Below are positions 11,484 through 21,609 of a stretch of 64,000 bases of DNA, one piece after another. A model generated the notes under the pieces. That model was given only the letters and a program-made list of their open reading frames with translations. It did not search any database and was not told the DNA's origin. The translations under genes were made by a program, and so were the position numbers. The DNA is from Perognathus longimembris pacificus (taxonomy: Eukaryota; Chordata; Mammalia; Rodentia; Heteromyidae). Where the stretch lies: positions 65,415,067 to 65,479,066 of the forward strand of contig NC_063172.1 in the NCBI RefSeq assembly GCF_023159225.1, in the 5' to 3' direction. Position 1 is the stretch's first letter. Every line of letters starts with the position of its first letter.

Positions 11484-11870
11484 GTTCCTAGGGCTGCTTG
11501 CTATAGCACATTACTATCAACTGGGTGGTTTAAAACAACAGAAGCTTACTCTCATGGTTTTCTCAGCTAGAAGTCAAAAATGAAAGCCCTGAAAGCCATC
11601 TTCACTTTGAAGGCCTTACGAGCCTTAGGGCCTTGCATCTTCTTGGTTCCTGTATTCTCCCCAACAATCTTTGGCATTGGCCCCAATCTCAGTCTGCAAC
11701 TTCACATTCATTCTTTTGTCTGAATTTCTGTGATTCCACAGACACCACACCTCCATCAAGAACGCTTGTGACTTCTAATGTGATCACATCTAACTCGATT
11801 ACATCTGCAAAGATACTTATTTAAAAAGGTCCCATTCTGGTTTCTGCTGGACTTGGATTTTTGATAGACT
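11484..11870 (+). repeat. Old mammalian interspersed repeat (class uncertain)
   Basis: The layout AGGGCTGCTTGCTATAGCAC, CTGGGTGGTTTAAAACAACA, TTACATCTGCAAAGATAC and AGGTCCCATTCTGG matches a very common ancient mammalian repeat. I know the pattern but cannot name the family with certainty from reading alone; it may be part of an old LTR element or L1. Divergence is high. Confidence 0.55.
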
Positions 11871-11920
11871 AGTTAACCCATAAGCCATTCACCATCACCA
11901 CAAGTGGTCAATGTAAATGC

Positions 11921-11932
11921 CCCCCCCCCCAA
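11921..11932. repeat. Poly-C run
   Basis: An uninterrupted C run at the outer edge of the LTR fragment on its right. Confidence 0.9.
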
Positions 11933-12125
11933 GGGAGGGGACCACAATGTAATGGGGTGGGAGGGGATCCCCCATCCCTCCAAGAGTCCACCACTCAGAC
12001 AGTCTCAAGTAAAAAGATGAATTTACTGGGGAAGTAAAAAGTATACTGACCGGCCAGGGCCCAAGCACCCCAGGCCATGCTCAGTGTCGGGTTATAAAGG
12101 CAAACACCACATGGTCAAGCTTGCC
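11930..12125 (-). mobile_element. LTR fragment of an endogenous retrovirus, minus strand
   Basis: Read on the minus strand, a TATA-like TTTATAA (12098-12092) is followed about 70 bases on by AGTAAA (12027-12022), a known poly(A) signal variant. Then come TTGAGACTGTCTGAGTGG and a C-rich end. This order (TATA, short R, poly(A) signal, U5 with CTGAGTGG) is that of a retroviral LTR. No gag, pol or env sequence is adjacent, so it looks like a solo or truncated LTR. The family is not identified and the 5' part of U3 cannot be delimited. Confidence 0.55.
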
Positions 12126-12506
12126 ACACACAGGTGGCCAAGGAGGTTACAACACTTAGCCATCCTAAAATTGTTCAAATAAGGTTGAGCAGCCAAAATC
12201 ATATCTGTTCAAGAGAATGGATTTTTGTGCTATCTTCAGGTGTCCTTCAAACTCTCTCTTTATCCAACTCTATGATCTCATGTACCATCAGCATACTTGC
12301 ATTTCTTTTGTTATTAGAGAAGCTATACATGTTTTTTTTTTTCCAGCATTTGTTTCTTACATTAGTTGGTATCTTCTGACATTTATCTATTGTGTAGTTT
12401 TATTTTCCTACGAGTTGGACTATGTTACATTTGTTGAAAGTAATCAACTTTTGCATCTAACATTTTTCCTTTTTATTTGAGAATAACTTTTAAAAATAGC
12501 CACAAT

Positions 12507-12734
12507 CGGGGCTGGGAATATGGCCTACTGGTAGAGTGCTTGCCTGGTATACACGAAGCCCTGGGTTCAATTCCTCAGCATCACATATATAGAAAAGGCC
12601 AGAAGTGGCACTGTGGCTCAAGTGGTAGAGTGCTAGCCTTGAGCAAAAAGAAGCCAGGGACAGTGCTCAGGCCCTGAGTTCAAGCTCCAGGACTGGCAAA
12701 AAACAACAACAACAACAAAAAAAAAAAACAAACC
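12507..12734 (+). mobile_element. Type A SINE with CAA-rich tail
   Basis: It is a full-length copy of the TAGAGTGCTTGCC group ending in an (AAC)n and A tail. A 9-bp duplication, AGCCACAAT, lies at 12498-12506 and 12735-12743. Confidence 0.9.
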
Positions 12735-12930
12735 AGCCACAATGAACAATTCACACAAAAGGTAAGATGAAGAAATATTTTAAATTACAAAAAAATTTCC
12801 ACTTCTCACCACTTCATACACAGTAAGCCTTTAAAGTGCTAGAGAGCTCTGTATCATGAATACTATCACTTTTATCCACCAGGTGAAAAGGGCTCCATGC
12901 CTAACAAATTCTAAAATACTTAGTGAGATC

Positions 12931-13198
12931 CTTTTTTTTTTTTTTTAATACTGGTACTGGGGCTTGAACTGAGAGAACTGAAGTACTGTCTCTGAGCTTT
13001 TCTGCTCAGGGCTAGCATTCTACCACTTGAACCATGGCTCCTCTGCTTCTGTTTTTTTTGTTTGTTTGTTGTTGGGTTTTTTTTGGCAATTAATGGGAGA
13101 TAAAGAGTCTCACAAATTTTCCTGCCTAGGCTTTAAATCTTGATCGTGATCTTTGTCTACTGAGTTGCTAGGATTATAGGTATGAGCCACCAGCATCC
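12931..13198 (-). mobile_element. Type B SINE, minus strand
   Basis: It begins with a T run (reversed A tail) at 12931-12946. It continues through CAGGGCTAGCATTCTACCAC and GGAGATAAAGAGTCTCAC to GGATTATAGGTATGAGCCAC, with a T-rich insertion in the middle. Confidence 0.8.
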
Positions 13199-13217
13199 AA
13201 AAAATATTGCTTTCTTG

Positions 13218-13425
13218 GGCTGGGGATATAGCCTAGTGGCAAGAGTGCCTGCCTCGGATACACGAGACCCTAGGTTCGATTCCCCAGCACCACATATACA
13301 GAAAGCAGCCAGAAGCGGCGCTGTGGCTCAAGTGGCAGAGTGCTAGCCTTGAGCGGGAAGAAGCCAGGGACAGTGCTCAGGCCCTGAGTCCAAGGCCCAG
13401 GACTGGCCAAAAAAAAAATATATAT
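13218..13425 (+). mobile_element. Type A SINE, young group
   Basis: It carries the diagnostic forms CCTCGGATACACGAG, CCCTAGGTTCGATTCC, GAAGCGGCGCTG and GAGCGGGAAGAAG shared with the copies at 17842, 20025 and 58516. A perfect 14-bp duplication, ATATTGCTTTCTTG, lies at 13204-13217 and 13426-13439. The A and B boxes of the polymerase III promoter are intact in the head. Confidence 0.95.
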
Positions 13426-13531
13426 ATATTGCTTTCTTGACGAAAAGTTACTTATTACATTGCATGTAAGTCATATTTCAACTTTCCAACTGGATCATTG
13501 TTCTTTCAACAATGAGTTTGCTTTGTCTCTA

Positions 13532-13536
<5 letters not shown>

Positions 13537-13584
<48 letters not shown>
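13537..13584. repeat. (AC)24 microsatellite
   Basis: A perfect AC run of 48 bases. It abuts a type B SINE on the minus strand, in the position of that element's reversed tail. Confidence 0.97.
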
Positions 13585-13586
<2 letters not shown>

Positions 13587-13722
13587 TTTTTTGGTGCCAT
13601 CCTGGGATTTAAACTCAGGACCTGGGTACTGCCCTTTAGCCTTTTTCTCAAGGCTTAGAACATAGTTCTACTTCCTCCTTTTTTAGGGGAGTGGTTAATT
13701 GAAGATAAGAGTCTCCCATAAC
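13585..13722 (-). mobile_element. Type B SINE fragment, minus strand
   Basis: The reversed right half (CTGGGATTTAAACTCAGGAC) and GGTTAATTGAAGATAAGAGTCTC are readable; the B1-like head is missing. Confidence 0.7.
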
Positions 13723-14146
13723 CTGATTATATTTTAATTAGAAGTAACTCAGATCTTTTTCAAAATTGAGTGTTCTTATTCTTTTTTCAAATAATCACTA
13801 GTGTATAAACATATACTTTGATGTATTAAAGACCTGCCATTCAATGGAATAACGCTCCCTAAATAAGGATTGCTACTTAAAGAGTTCCTAGAAATCAACC
13901 CTATTACAAGGAAGCTGGGAATTGAGGGAGAACAGCAACAGATAAGGCTAAGTTTATAGACCTAACTTGTCCACTTTCTAATTATGTGACCTTAGAGAAA
14001 TCATCTTCTGAGCCTCAGCCACTAAATCTTACTGTGACTTCCCACTCAGTAGGTGGCCCTACCATACTGGGAGACTGGCAGTTTGGGAAGCTGGAAGAAG
14101 TTCACATCACTGGCAAGTTGACAAGGGGGTTCAAAAAGGCAGTTCA

Positions 14147-14363
14147 AGCTGGGTGCTGGTGGTTCACACATGTAATCCTAGCTACTCTACAAGCTGAGGT
14201 CTAAGGAGCAAGGTCTGAAGCCAGCCCAGGCAGGAAAGTCCATGAAACTCTTTTATTCTGATTAATCACCAAAGGGCTGTGGAGCCTTGAGGGAAAAAGT
14301 CTGGGGGACAGTACCAGGCTCGGAGTTCAACCCTGAGGACTGGCACTAAACAAACAAATAATG
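14147..14363 (+). mobile_element. Type B SINE
   Basis: It runs from GCTGGGTGCTGGTGGTTCAC to GAGGACTGGCACTAAACAAAC. The right half is shortened: AGGGCTGTGGAGCCTTGAG lacks the CTCAAGTGGTAGAG section. A short direct repeat, GGCAGTTCA, occurs on both sides. Confidence 0.8.
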
Positions 14364-14739
14364 GCAGTTCATAGTAAAGAATGAAAAACATCTCATTTCC
14401 TTGAGCCTATCCTCCTTGCAGACTGGTTTTAAGTCCTTGGAAGGACTAGAAGCAACAGGAAGAAAGGGATGCCAGAGTTACATTGCCAGTTAGGAGCCAA
14501 GTGTGAACTCGAACAGCTGTGTTTCCATTCACAAGACTTGGAGAAACAGTAGGCAAATAAGAGGCACTCGAGAAAGGAAAGCCCATTCCCCTTCAATCCC
14601 TGCGCAGAGAACTCCTGCACCTGATGCAAGGCAGTGGGGATACAAACACAGTCTTATGGAGGTTGGAAGAGAACGGCCTTGTATGTCCAGAGTTCTCTCT
14701 GCAGCACTGCCCACATGCTTCTGAAACAAAACTGGTTTT

Positions 14740-14937
14740 ATTTGTCGGTCATGGGGCTTGAACTCTGGGCCGGGGTGCTGTCCCTGAGCTCTTCAGCTCA
14801 AGGCTAGAGCTCTAACACTTGAGCCACAGTGCCACTTCCAGTTCTTGGGTGGTTAATTGGAGATATGAGTCTCACAGTCTTTCCTGCCCAGGCTGGCTTT
14901 GAACCACAGTCCTCAGATCTCAGCCTCCTGAGCTTTG
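14740..14937 (-). mobile_element. Type B SINE, minus strand
   Basis: It is nearly full length, from TCATGGGGCTTGAACTCTGG to CTCAGCCTCCTGAG, but lacks the outermost B1 head. Confidence 0.85.
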
Positions 14938-15375
14938 GGTTCTTTTTTAATGTGAACATCTGGTGATGTGCCTCTCTACACCTCTTCACTGCCATGAGAC
15001 AAAGTTCTCCTGGTTAACTTTTATTTCCTGACACTGTCCCCACACTTATCCTCCCCCTAGAATTGTTGCCCCTTTCAAAACTTTGCCTGATGTCTGATTT
15101 AGCCAAGAGACCTAAATCCCTCCTCCAGAATGCAACAGTTGGTGAACTTCTGGAAAACGCCAAATAGTAAGTATTTTATACTCGGTGGTCTCTTTGTCGT
15201 TGTCGGTTCTGTTGTTGCCCAAAAGGCAAGAAAAAGTAAAGTGGAGAATGGGATATATTCAAATGGTTTCTTTCAAGCATGAATATTCTGATTCCATTCC
15301 CAAAGAAGGCCTACAGAGAAGTATGGAATCCTATGAATAGGAATCACTGAAAAAAAAAAATAAACAAGACAAAAG

Positions 15376-15490
15376 GCCAGGCCGGGGCATATATGCCTGT
15401 AATCTACTACCACACAGAGAACTGAGGCAGGAAGAGAGTGAAGAGGTCTACATGGACTAGAAAGGAAATACTTGTTTCAAAACAAACAGG
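15376..15490 (+). mobile_element. B1-like SINE monomer, diverged
   Basis: GGCCGGGGCATATATGCCTGTAATC begins it and TTGTTTCAAAACAAAC closes it. Confidence 0.55.
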
Positions 15491-15959
15491 TAAAAGAAAA
15501 AAGAGATGCTCATCTATAGAAAATGGTAAAGTACAGTATTCAAGACAGTGGTCCACAGATGCACAGATTATGTCAGGTGTACTTTTGTAGTCATGAGCAT
15601 GAAGGGCTTCAGGGAGTTGATTATTAGGTTCTCCATTTCCATCTGCACCATTTTCTAGAACTATGAAGCTGGCAGAGCGTGCTGCCTTTCCTTCATCTCC
15701 TCTCCCATCCCCTTCATTTTGCTCTTCTTCGCCACTTGGTAAAGAAAATCTTAATGCTCACATTTTTTGAAGCTTATTATGTAGTACTATAAGTTCTGGG
15801 AAGCTAAAAGGATAGTTCAAAATATTTGCAGGGAAAAGAGTTACTTAAACACTGGATAGCAAATCTTTTTTTTTTAATGTTAAGGTGTCAGCAATTGCAA
15901 AAATGGAAGGAGAATCAAATCCAGTTGCTATCTGACAAAAAAAAATAATTCTGATGATG

Positions 15960-16225
15960 GATCACTTTGCTTCATGAATACAACTCAGTATCCTGGGTGG
16001 GGCCTAGTGGGAAGTCTTCGGGCTGGGGGAACATATCTTTAAAGGGGCAGTGGACCAAGTCTCTACTCCCTCCTCTCCCAGTCATGAGATGCTACCCTGC
16101 AAACCCAAAGAGCAAACTGGCCAATGGGCTGTGAACCAAAATCTCTGAAATGGTGTGTTAAAATAAGCCATTTCTCTTTGCCAGTTGCTTGTCTTGGCTA
16201 TTTTGTTAGTGACAAAAAACAAATA
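15960..16225 (+). mobile_element. Probable MaLR-type LTR
   Basis: The ordered features GGGTGGGGCCTAGTGGGAAG, a stretch ending CAGTCATGAGATGCTACCC, GGGCTGTGAACCAAAATC and AATAAGCCATTTCTCTTTGCC, then CTTGGCTATTTTGTTAGTGAC, resemble the 3' two thirds of ERVL-MaLR LTRs. The family assignment is from memory of that layout, and no internal region is adjacent. Confidence 0.5.
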
Positions 16226-16489
16226 CACTTGGAATATTAAAGTAAAAGACCAACAGAATCACTGCTTTTTTCCATATTTCCTAAAAACAAAACTAGCCTC
16301 ACTTGTATCACTGAATGCACGTTTCTGATAAAGTTTATTTTCGTACTTATTAAAACCTTTTTGATTGTTGTCTGGTCATGACTAAACTGATAATTCAGCT
16401 CAAATAAATGACATTGCTACAGAGATTTATGGACATAGATTTTAGTATTTTTAACTTTTTATTGTGTGCACAGAATTCAGAAGAACTAA

Positions 16490-16735
16490 CCGGGCGCCAG
16501 TGGCTCATAACTGTATCCTAGCTACTCAGGAGGCAGAGATCTGAGGATCATAGTTCAAAGCCAGCCCAGGCAGTAAAATCTGTGAGACTCTTATCTCCAA
16601 TAACCTACTCAGCAAAAGCTGGAAGTGACGGCGTGGCTCAAGTGGTAGTGCGCTAGGTACACTGAGAAAAAGTTGCTCAGGTACAGTGCCCAGGCCCAGA
16701 GTTCAAGCCTCAGGACTGCAAACGAACAAACACCT
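16490..16735 (+). mobile_element. Type B SINE, full length
   Basis: It is the clearest type B copy in the window. The B1-like head is CCGGGCGCCAGTGGCTCA, the middle is AAAGCCAGCCCAGGCAG, and the right half is GTGGCTCAAGTGGTAG through CAGAGTTCAAGCCTCAGGAC. Confidence 0.9.
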
Positions 16736-17329
16736 AAAATAAAGTACTTTTAATTCCCTTCTATTGAACTTATGAATTAGTTTTGGTCCCTGAAAAATAT
16801 AGCATGATTGAATATAAAAGAATGCAGTGGAATATTAATAATATTTAGAAAAGGTAAAATGAAATAGATTTCCAAGAACAAAAGAATTAAAAGAGAAAGG
16901 GAACAATTTCTCACCATGTAGGAAATACTCCCCCAAATAGAAACAAAAATATTCAATTATATGGTCCTGAACTACAGTTTGGTCAATCCAAAATCCCAAA
17001 TACTGCAGATTTGCTGAAACTCAGTTATCCAACTGAAAATTCATTCATCTTCCCCATCTTCTGTTCTGCCTTGCTCTACCCAAGTCATTTTTTCCCTCTA
17101 GCTATTACCTTCAAACAAAAGCTATCAAATAGCCATCTCTACCAGCAGGTGGAGGCAGAGAACAGCAATCCAAACTTACTGCTGAAAGAAAATGACAAAC
17201 AGGAGACACTTTCTGAAGTCAACCACATGAGTAGCACATACAGAGAGCAGTGTGAACAGAAAACCACTGCCTGTCTACATTGACCCTGGCATCAGCCTCT
17301 GTAGGAAGGTTTGTGAAGAGATAACTACA

Positions 17330-17800
17330 TCCATTTGGTAAGAATACACATTTAAAAATGGATGCTGAACTATTCACAATAGCTAAGTTATAGAAACAGC
17401 CCAGATGCCCTACAACAGATGAGTGGATCAATAAAATGTGATATATATATATATATATGTATGTATGTGTGCATATACATACATGCATATAATGGAATTT
17501 TACTCACCCATTAGAAAGAATAAGATTATGTCATTTGCAGGAAATGAACGGACCTCGAACAAATCATGCTAAATGAAGTAAACCAAGCTCATGTTTTCTC
17601 CTATGTGGAAGCTAGAGCTAAAATACAACGGAACATGACAACCTGTACAGGACTGTAGATGTTCACACACAGTCAGACTAAAGGAGAATACCCTGAGGGG
17701 AGGAACACAAAGGTGTCACTTCTTCAATTTTGCTTACTGTAATTTTAAGTGAACTCAGGAACACTGCATTTACTATAACAAAATATTTATAAGCTAATAA
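17330..17800 (+). mobile_element. L1 3' fragment (end of ORF2 and 3' UTR)
   Basis: GAACTATTCACAATAGCTAA, GGAATTTTACTCACCCATTAG and GAAATGAACGGACCTCGAAC are hallmarks of the L1 ORF2 C-terminal region, broken by stops and frameshifts. A (TA)n/(TG)n expansion at 17440-17480 interrupts it. This is an older copy than the L1 at 52063-59833. Confidence 0.75.
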
Positions 17801-17841
17801 CTGGAGTGTAAAAAATATGAAAAAATATGATCATTATTCTT

Positions 17842-18043
17842 TTTTTTTTGGCCAGTCCTGGGCCTTGGACTCAGGGCCTGAGCACTGTCCCTGGCTTCTT
17901 CCCGCTCAAGGCTAGCACTCTGCCACTTGAGCCACAGCGCCGCTTCTGGCCGTTTTCTGTATATGTGGTGCTGGGGAATCGAACCTAGGGCCTTGTGTAT
18001 CCGAGGCAGGCACTCTTGCCACTAGGCTATATCCCCAGCCCCG
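17842..18043 (-). mobile_element. Type A SINE, young group, minus strand
   Basis: It carries the same diagnostic forms as the copies at 13218, 20025 and 58516 (reversed: CTTCCCGCTCAAGG, CTCGTGTATCCGAGG-like head with one change, AACCTAGGG). A perfect 10-bp duplication, CATTATTCTT, lies at 17832-17841 and 18044-18053. It forms an inverted pair with the copy at 20025. Confidence 0.94.
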
Positions 18044-18224
18044 CATTATTCTTGGTATTATAAAAGAACAATGCCTTTTGAAAAAAGTCAAAAAATCATT
18101 TTCACTTTTTGATCCAACCTAGTGATTTTAAAAATGAACTAAAAATTCATCTACTTAGTGATTCCAGCTTCTCCTTCCCTCCCTTCTTTTCCCTTCCCCT
18201 CTTACTTTTTTTCTGTCAGTCTCT

Positions 18225-18428
18225 TCTTTTTCGTGTCAATATGAGGGCTTCAATTCAGGGTATGATGCTTTACCCCTTAAGCCACACCTGTATTTTCAGC
18301 TTTTTGGTGGCTAACTGGAGATAAGAATCTCTCAGATTTGTCTGCCCAGCCTGGCTTTGAACCACAATCTTCAGGTCTCAGCCTCCAGAGTAGCTAGGAT
18401 TATAGATACAAGCCACCAGCACCTGGCT
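18225..18428 (-). mobile_element. Type B SINE, minus strand
   Basis: It contains GGTGGCTAACTGGAGATAAG, CCTGGCTTTGAACCACAATC and GTAGCTAGGATTATAGATAC. The outer right half is diverged. Confidence 0.8.
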
Positions 18429-18827
18429 GCCAACCACATTGCAAATGACCAAGATCTACACATGGCTAGTGGCTACCATGGTAGCTATACAGAGAAGACG
18501 CCGTCATTCCAGAAGGTACTATGGGGGAGCACTGATCTGTATAGTATGTATCTGTATCTCCACAGGTCAACCTCTCTCTTCCCCTCACTACATTCACAAT
18601 TTGTCTAGAAACATCATCTTAACCCTCAACAAACTACATGAGTCCTACCCCAATCTATTCCAGAAAGTTAGTTGTTCTTTCCTTGTAGTTAATCATACCC
18701 TGGGAACTCTAATACTATAGTTATTCCAAATATAATCCTCCCTTTATTCCACCAAAATCCTGATGACTTCTTGAAAGAAGAACCAACTTTTATCCAAATG
18801 CTTTTTATTGTTGTTTTGTTTCTAGAT

Positions 18828-19262
18828 TTTTTTTTTGGAGGGTGTAGTATTGAGTAAAGTTCAAGACCAGCTGCTAGGCATTTCTTACCACCTGAACCTC
18901 TCCTCCAGCCCTTTTCTGCTTCCCACATTTCTCAAATAGGGTCTCAGCTTTTGCTCAGCTCAGCGCGGTCCATAATCCTCCTGTTTATACTTCCTGTGTA
19001 GCTAGGATGGGAGGTGTGTGTCAAAATGCCCCACTTGTTACTGTTTGAGATGGTGTCTTACAAACTTTTGGCTTGGCTAGTCTCAAACCAAAGTCCTTCC
19101 AAGTACGTAGGATTATGGGTGTGAGCCATCACTCTTGGCTATTTTTGTTTTATTTTGGAATAAGGTCTCACCAAATTGCCTGGGCTAGTCTCAAACTTAG
19201 AATCCTCCTGCCTCCATCTCCCAAATTCTGGATTATAGGCATGTACTACTTTGCCAGCTCCA
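18828..19262 (-). mobile_element. Cluster of two or three old B1-like SINEs, minus strand
   Basis: Two clear reversed B1 ends, GTACGTAGGATTATGGGTGTGAG (about 19104) and TCTGGATTATAGGCATGTAC (about 19227), are preceded by a more degraded unit at 18828-19035 with CTGTGTAGCTAGGATGG. Boundaries between units are approximate. Confidence 0.65.
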
Positions 19263-19439
19263 AAGATTTTTAACTGTTCTTGTACAGAGAGGACCCTGAT
19301 AAGTGTCCATATAGTGTGATGATAGCCACAATAACTACAACTGGAAAATATTTATGTATAAGGTAAAGTATATAAAGGAAAACTTGGTTACAATCGTGGA
19401 ATCAAATGGATTCATGTTTTGATTTTCCTTTTCTTTTTA

Positions 19440-19775
19440 AGTGACAGAGATGCAAATCAGGTCATCTATTACACAGCCAAGTGCGCTACCATTGAGGTAC
19501 ATCTCCCAGTACTGAAAGTTAAACGCAGGGCCTCATACTTGATAGGCTGATATTCTGTCACTTGATCCCCTTGGTCAGCTCTTCTTGCACTGGTTATGTT
19601 TTGAGATAGCATCTCAGGACTGCCATCCTGTTTGTGCTTTCCCTGCATCACTTGCGATGGCATGTGACAGGTCACAATGAATCTCACTAATTGTTGCATA
19701 AGTGGGCTGCAAATTGTGATCTCTTGCTCCCCACTTCCCAAGCAGTTGGGACTACAGGTTTGAGCCATCGTGCAC
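19440..19775 (-). mobile_element. Old ID-like plus B1-like SINE, minus strand
   Basis: A reversed tRNA-like head (about 19478-19512: AAGTGCGCTACCATTGAGGTAC) lies beside a diverged B1-like unit ending GGGACTACAGGTTTGAGCCATC. The combination recalls type B but is heavily mutated. Confidence 0.5.
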
Positions 19776-19911
19776 AGGTTGAGGATGTGAATTCTTTACG
19801 TTTTCTTAACATCTAATACAAGTATTCTATAGATGTTTTGTGAGAAAATATTGGTGGAAGAGTTAATATTTTATGGTATAAAATGTCTTCTTCAAAGACA
19901 GATTTTAAGTT

Positions 19912-20330
19912 CGGTGCGAGTGGCTCATGCCTGTAATCTTACTCAGGAGGCTGAGATCTGAATCGGCCTGTGCAGGTAAATCCAAAAGATTTATCTCTCA
20001 ACAACCATCAAAAAGTAAAGGTGGGGGCTGGGGATATAGCCTAGTGGCAAGAGTGCCTGCCTCGGATACACGAGGCCCTAGGTTCGATTCCCCAGCACCA
20101 CATATACAGAAAACGGCCAGAAGCGGCGCTGTGGCTCAAGTGGCAGAGTGCTAGCCTTGAGCGGGAAGAAGCCAGGGACAGTGCTCAGGCCCTGAGTCCA
20201 AGCCCCAGGACTGGCCAAAAAAAAAAGTAAAGGTGGAGGTGTGGCTTAAGTGGTAGAGGATCAGCTTTGACCAAGATAGCTAAGCAAGAGCTTGACAAGG
20301 TCTTGTGCTCAGCCCCAGTAACAGTTCAAA
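19912..20330 (+). mobile_element. Type B SINE split by a younger type A SINE
   Basis: The left half (TTCGGTGCGAGTGGCTCATG) ends at 20024 and the right half (AGGTGTGGCTTAAGTGGTAGAG) resumes after 20236. The interruption is the type A element at 20025-20221 plus its duplicated target. Confidence 0.88.
20025..20221 (+). mobile_element. Type A SINE, young group, nested
   Basis: It is a full-length copy inserted inside a type B SINE. A perfect 15-bp duplication, AAAAAGTAAAGGTGG, lies at 20010-20024 and 20222-20236. The sequence is close to the copy at 58516 throughout, consistent with recent activity of this group. Confidence 0.96.
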
Positions 20331-20339
20331 ATGCTTACT

Positions 20340-21368
20340 TAAAAATACAGACTGTAAATTAAAATAACTTACATTTTAATAATATATTTTCAAAATTAAA
20401 TCTTAAGTTTATAGCCTGGATATTTGTTCCTTGTGTACAAAAAAAAAATCTGACTGAAATAACCACATTAAGTATAGTGGTACCCTGGCATTCCCACCAA
20501 TACATTAATCCGGCATCCACAACTAGTGAGCACCTATCCATGCAAAACACCAGGAGTGCACAAGACATAATTTCTGCGTTTGTAATATTCTTCTCAAAGA
20601 AGAATTTAGCTCTGAAAAGCAAAAATTTAGACTCAGCTATCAACAGTAGACATCCAAAAATGGCTAAGAACAAGGTTAATTACTCAAATCATTCAAGAAA
20701 CTCCTAATACATACTTGAAAAGGTACTGCAAGTACCATGATCTGATTTAGGAGAAAACGTCAATGCCTTACAATAACTAGTGTGCCACATAAATGGATTT
20801 TCTGGACAACTCAAGTCTGTCCATTTAAATTCCAACACTTAAACTGGCAAAAAAATCTTTTTTAAAAACCATGCAAATCTTCAACTTTTAAAAATAGACT
20901 CTTCCGGGCATTATTTTTACTAATAATGACTTGTGTTATACAACACTTAAGTCCCTGGGGTGACTTTTAAAATTTGCTGGCTTGGTTTTCTTCCCATCCC
21001 TGGCTTTGGCATGTCTGCTGTCAACTTCAGTTTCTATCAATGAGAACAGCCTGTAGCTGCCTCCAATTCCACTTCAGGTTTTCTGTTATTTAGAAAATTT
21101 GCCTAAATCTCACAGGCTTTGAGAGGATCTCCAAAACGAATCTGGTTGCTCAGCATCTTCTGCTTACTTTCTGGATCTGTTAGTCTGATGTTACAAGTTC
21201 TAAACCAAATTTTGGATAATTGGGCCACTGTTCTACTCTGATATTCTTACATTGATTTCATATCTAAAACTAATCCCAGTCAAAGGTGATTTCATTACCT
21301 ATGCTACCTTTGAGCATACTTTAAAATACAAAAACTATAATTGAAAATAATTATTCAGTTTAGTTCGT
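20340..21368. other. Intronic stretch with nothing recognised
   Basis: No readable repeat or coding signal. It is moderately AT-rich. Confidence 0.5.
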
Positions 21369-21371
21369 AGG

Positions 21372-21606
21372 AGGAGGTGTTCCTGCAGAGGGCTTGAACT
21401 CGGGTCCTAGGCATTGTTCGTTAGCTTTTTCCTTCAATGCTGGCACTTTACCACTTGAATCATAACTCCACTTCTGGCTTTTTGGTGGTTAATTAGAGAT
21501 AAGATTCTCATGGAGTTTTCCACTGGGGCTGTTTTTGAACACAGATACTCAGATCTCAACTTCCTGAGAATTTAGGATTACACGTGTAAGCACCAAGCAC
21601 CTCGCT
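21372..21606 (-). mobile_element. Type B SINE, minus strand
   Basis: It contains AGGGCTTGAACTCGGGTCC, GGTGGTTAATTAGAGATAAG and GGATTACACGTGTAAGC, diverged along its length. Confidence 0.8.
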
Positions 21607-21609
21607 ATT

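Noticed and set aside
13218..13300. tRNA genes, suggested by A-box and B-box sequences in the type A heads
   Set aside because: The heads cannot form a standard cloverleaf with an acceptor end, occur in many copies, and are joined to a SINE right half and an A tail.
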